A DNA stretch of 64,000 nucleotides, from NCBI GenBank assembly GCA_018857735.1, contig JABMCL010001124.1:189501-253500 (forward strand), written 5' to 3'. Shown piece by piece: positions 62,330-64,000 of this stretch (position 1 is the first letter of the stretch; each line of letters begins with the position of its first letter). A model generated the notes under the pieces. It was given only the letters and a program-made list of their open reading frames with translations, was not told the origin of the DNA and did not search any database. Source of the stretch: Alviniconcha marisindica. Taxonomy: Eukaryota > Mollusca > Gastropoda > Provannidae. A program made the position numbers and the translations under genes.

Positions 62330-63512
62330 AAACTTGTTACAATTTTCTTTCAAAATGCTCCATTAAGAACAGATAAAATAAGTGAGTAGTGATCAGCTGA
62401 GCAGGACTGCTTGAGGAGTGCAAGTATGGGCTGACCTTGAGCAATGCCAGTTCATGTCATACAGACTGGATTGCAGGGTTGTTCCAAACCTTGCACTCCA
62501 AAAAACCCACGTTCAACACTTTATATATATATAAAAAAATCAAATTCAAAATACCCTTTCAATTATGCAGGTGTTGACTTTTCATTAACCTTTTGTGATG
62601 GATGCATGCCCTTCACTTCACAATACAGATGTGAAAGTACTGCCATTTACTGATTACCATTTACAGTTATACAGCCAAAATATTAAGCTATCCAGCTACT
62701 TGGTCTCAAAGTCAGTCATGAAATCACTGTGACAAAAGTCAAAATTCACTAACTTTCAAAGACAGCCATGAAGTATCATTTGCTGCAGACTTTCAAGGCC
62801 TTGAAAATGGCAGATCAATTTCCAGAACTTTCAAAGACTGTATAGGAAGCCAGGGTTACTGGGTGCACTGAGAATTGAATCAGCATTCAAAATTTTATAT
62901 AAAACCAATGGAACATTTTTCAACAGAATCCCAAAGTTTAGGTTTCAATTTCTATCTCTTGTGCCCACATGATAAACTGTGTTTTAAGAAGCCTAGGTAG
63001 TTTAATATCAGAAAAAAAGTCAAAATAATGTTGCTCAGCACTTCAAACAAGTCAAAAGAAAAGTGATCTAAGCAACAACAAAATGTGCAAACTGAATGGA
63101 TGACAAAATGGTGTTTTGTTTTCATGCACTCTTATTGCAGATAAATAGCAGACTTACTGGTAACGGAGGAGGAAGGGGTGGGAGGTAGAGCAGGTTTCAC
63201 TCAAATTAGATGCTAAGCATGCAGCTACAATGCATTAAATGCTGAGGACTTCTTTCTGTACACAAAAACTCATGCTCCTCCACACTTGCATTCCACATTA
63301 TATACATACATGCCTACAACCCATAAATACGTTAATGTTGACTCTTATTTTATGGTAATAATGAATTTGATCCCATCAAATGTTAAGAAGCCCCCTCCCC
63401 CCCCCCCCCCCCCCCCCCCAATTCCAATTAACCGCTGCTAACATGTAGGTAAAACAGACATAGTGGAGTACATTGGGTGTTGCCATTTTGTAGAGACCAT
63501 CTTTAACTAGGC
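62330..63512. other. Non-coding sequence (intron or intergenic)
   Basis: AT-rich, with a C24 run near 63395-63419. No exon could be supported here. Confidence 0.45.
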
Positions 63513-64000
63513 AGTGGGGATAGCTCAGTGGTTAGAGTGCCGGATTCATTATGAAAAGGTTGCAGGTTTGAGTCCCTGCAGAAGTGGCAGGAGAATTTTC
63601 TTCTCCAGGGTCAACTTTCTCTGCTATTCTTATTTCGGTATCCATTCCAGCCCCGTGTTACTGCGGTAGCATGTCAAAGAGCCTGTCATTCTGCCAAAAG
63701 TGCAGGTGGCAGGTTACAGCTAAACACACATACACTACCTACATGGCTTCAAATAAAGTGACACTGTAAATTGGTGCGTGTTTGTACAGCGTACACAGAA
63801 CCTGTGCTGAGATGGCGGCAGTTTCACGTGGCACCAGCCATGTAACTGCCAAATAGCAGTGTCAATACACCACTTCAGTTAATATTTAAAAAAAAGAAAA
63901 AGCGCTGTTAAAAAGGAGACAGTCACTCATTCAGAATCACATTGACGTAAGTGCAGTGAGTCTGCTTGAGAGCAGAGGACAGCGCTATACAAAAGCGATT
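63513..64000 (+). mobile_element. tRNA-derived SINE (continues past right edge)
   Basis: The head (63513-63583) is tRNA-like: A box TAGCTCAGTGGTTAGAGT and B box GGTTTGAGTCCC at standard spacing, i.e. an internal RNA polymerase III promoter. The body includes GATGGCGGCAGTTTCACGTG and ACCAGCCATGTAACTGCC. The tail has GAATCACATTGACGTAAGTG and GCGCTATACAAAAGCGATT. Related body or tail pieces occur at 15835, 25270-25550 and 39528-39760. The anticodon arm does not fold convincingly, so it is not a functional tRNA gene. Confidence 0.8.

Noticed and set aside
63513..63583. Functional tRNA gene
   Set aside because: A and B boxes are present but the anticodon arm is not convincing, and the sequence continues into a SINE body shared with other copies.

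Overview
The window is eukaryotic, spliced DNA. It is intron-rich and crowded with dinucleotide runs, poly-C/G tracts, minisatellites and interspersed repeats. Protein similarity and the tRNA-derived SINE tails fit a lophotrochozoan invertebrate, most likely a mollusc. That assignment is inference, since no marker gene fixes the species.

Layout. (1) Bases 320-24145, minus strand: the Flightless-1 gene (FLII; leucine-rich repeats plus gelsolin repeats). The start codon is at 24145 and 27 coding exons can be joined with consistent splice phases. The gene runs off the left edge after about 968 codons, so gelsolin repeats 5-6 are missing. (2) 24150-28710: intergenic DNA with a GC-rich stretch upstream of FLII and many repeat copies. 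(3) 28710-41732, minus strand: an unrecognised gene with two shared 5' exons (start 41732) followed by four exons. Each of the four begins in the same splice phase and ends in its own stop codon, which suggests alternative terminal exons. (4) 40740-41276, plus strand: a decayed non-LTR retrotransposon tail inside that gene. (5) about 42.6-60.8 kb, plus strand: a complete G3BP/Rasputin gene (stress-granule scaffold; NTF2-like, acidic, RRM and RGG regions; 507 codons in 11 coding exons), head-to-head with gene 3. (6) 62086-62318, plus strand: a candidate first coding exon of a Cys-rich protein with an apparent one-base frame break. (7) 63513-64000: a tRNA-derived SINE.

The most unusual feature is a recurring architecture in FLII. 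At seven exon/intron borders (exons 7, 10, 17, 19, 20, 23 and 26) a piece containing the exon edge plus its splice site is copied in tandem into the adjoining intron, from 2 up to about 13 copies, often with the GT or AG still intact. I read this as repeated local tandem duplication that seeds decoy splice sites; whether the decoys are used needs RNA data. Two frame breaks (FLII exon 12 and the 62 kb exon) both sit in short A runs and may be assembly errors.

FLII (actin remodelling) and G3BP (mRNA/stress granule) have no known operon-like relationship; the neighbourhood is ordinary eukaryotic gene order. The only likely shared regulation is the 0.9-kb head-to-head interval between the unknown gene and G3BP.
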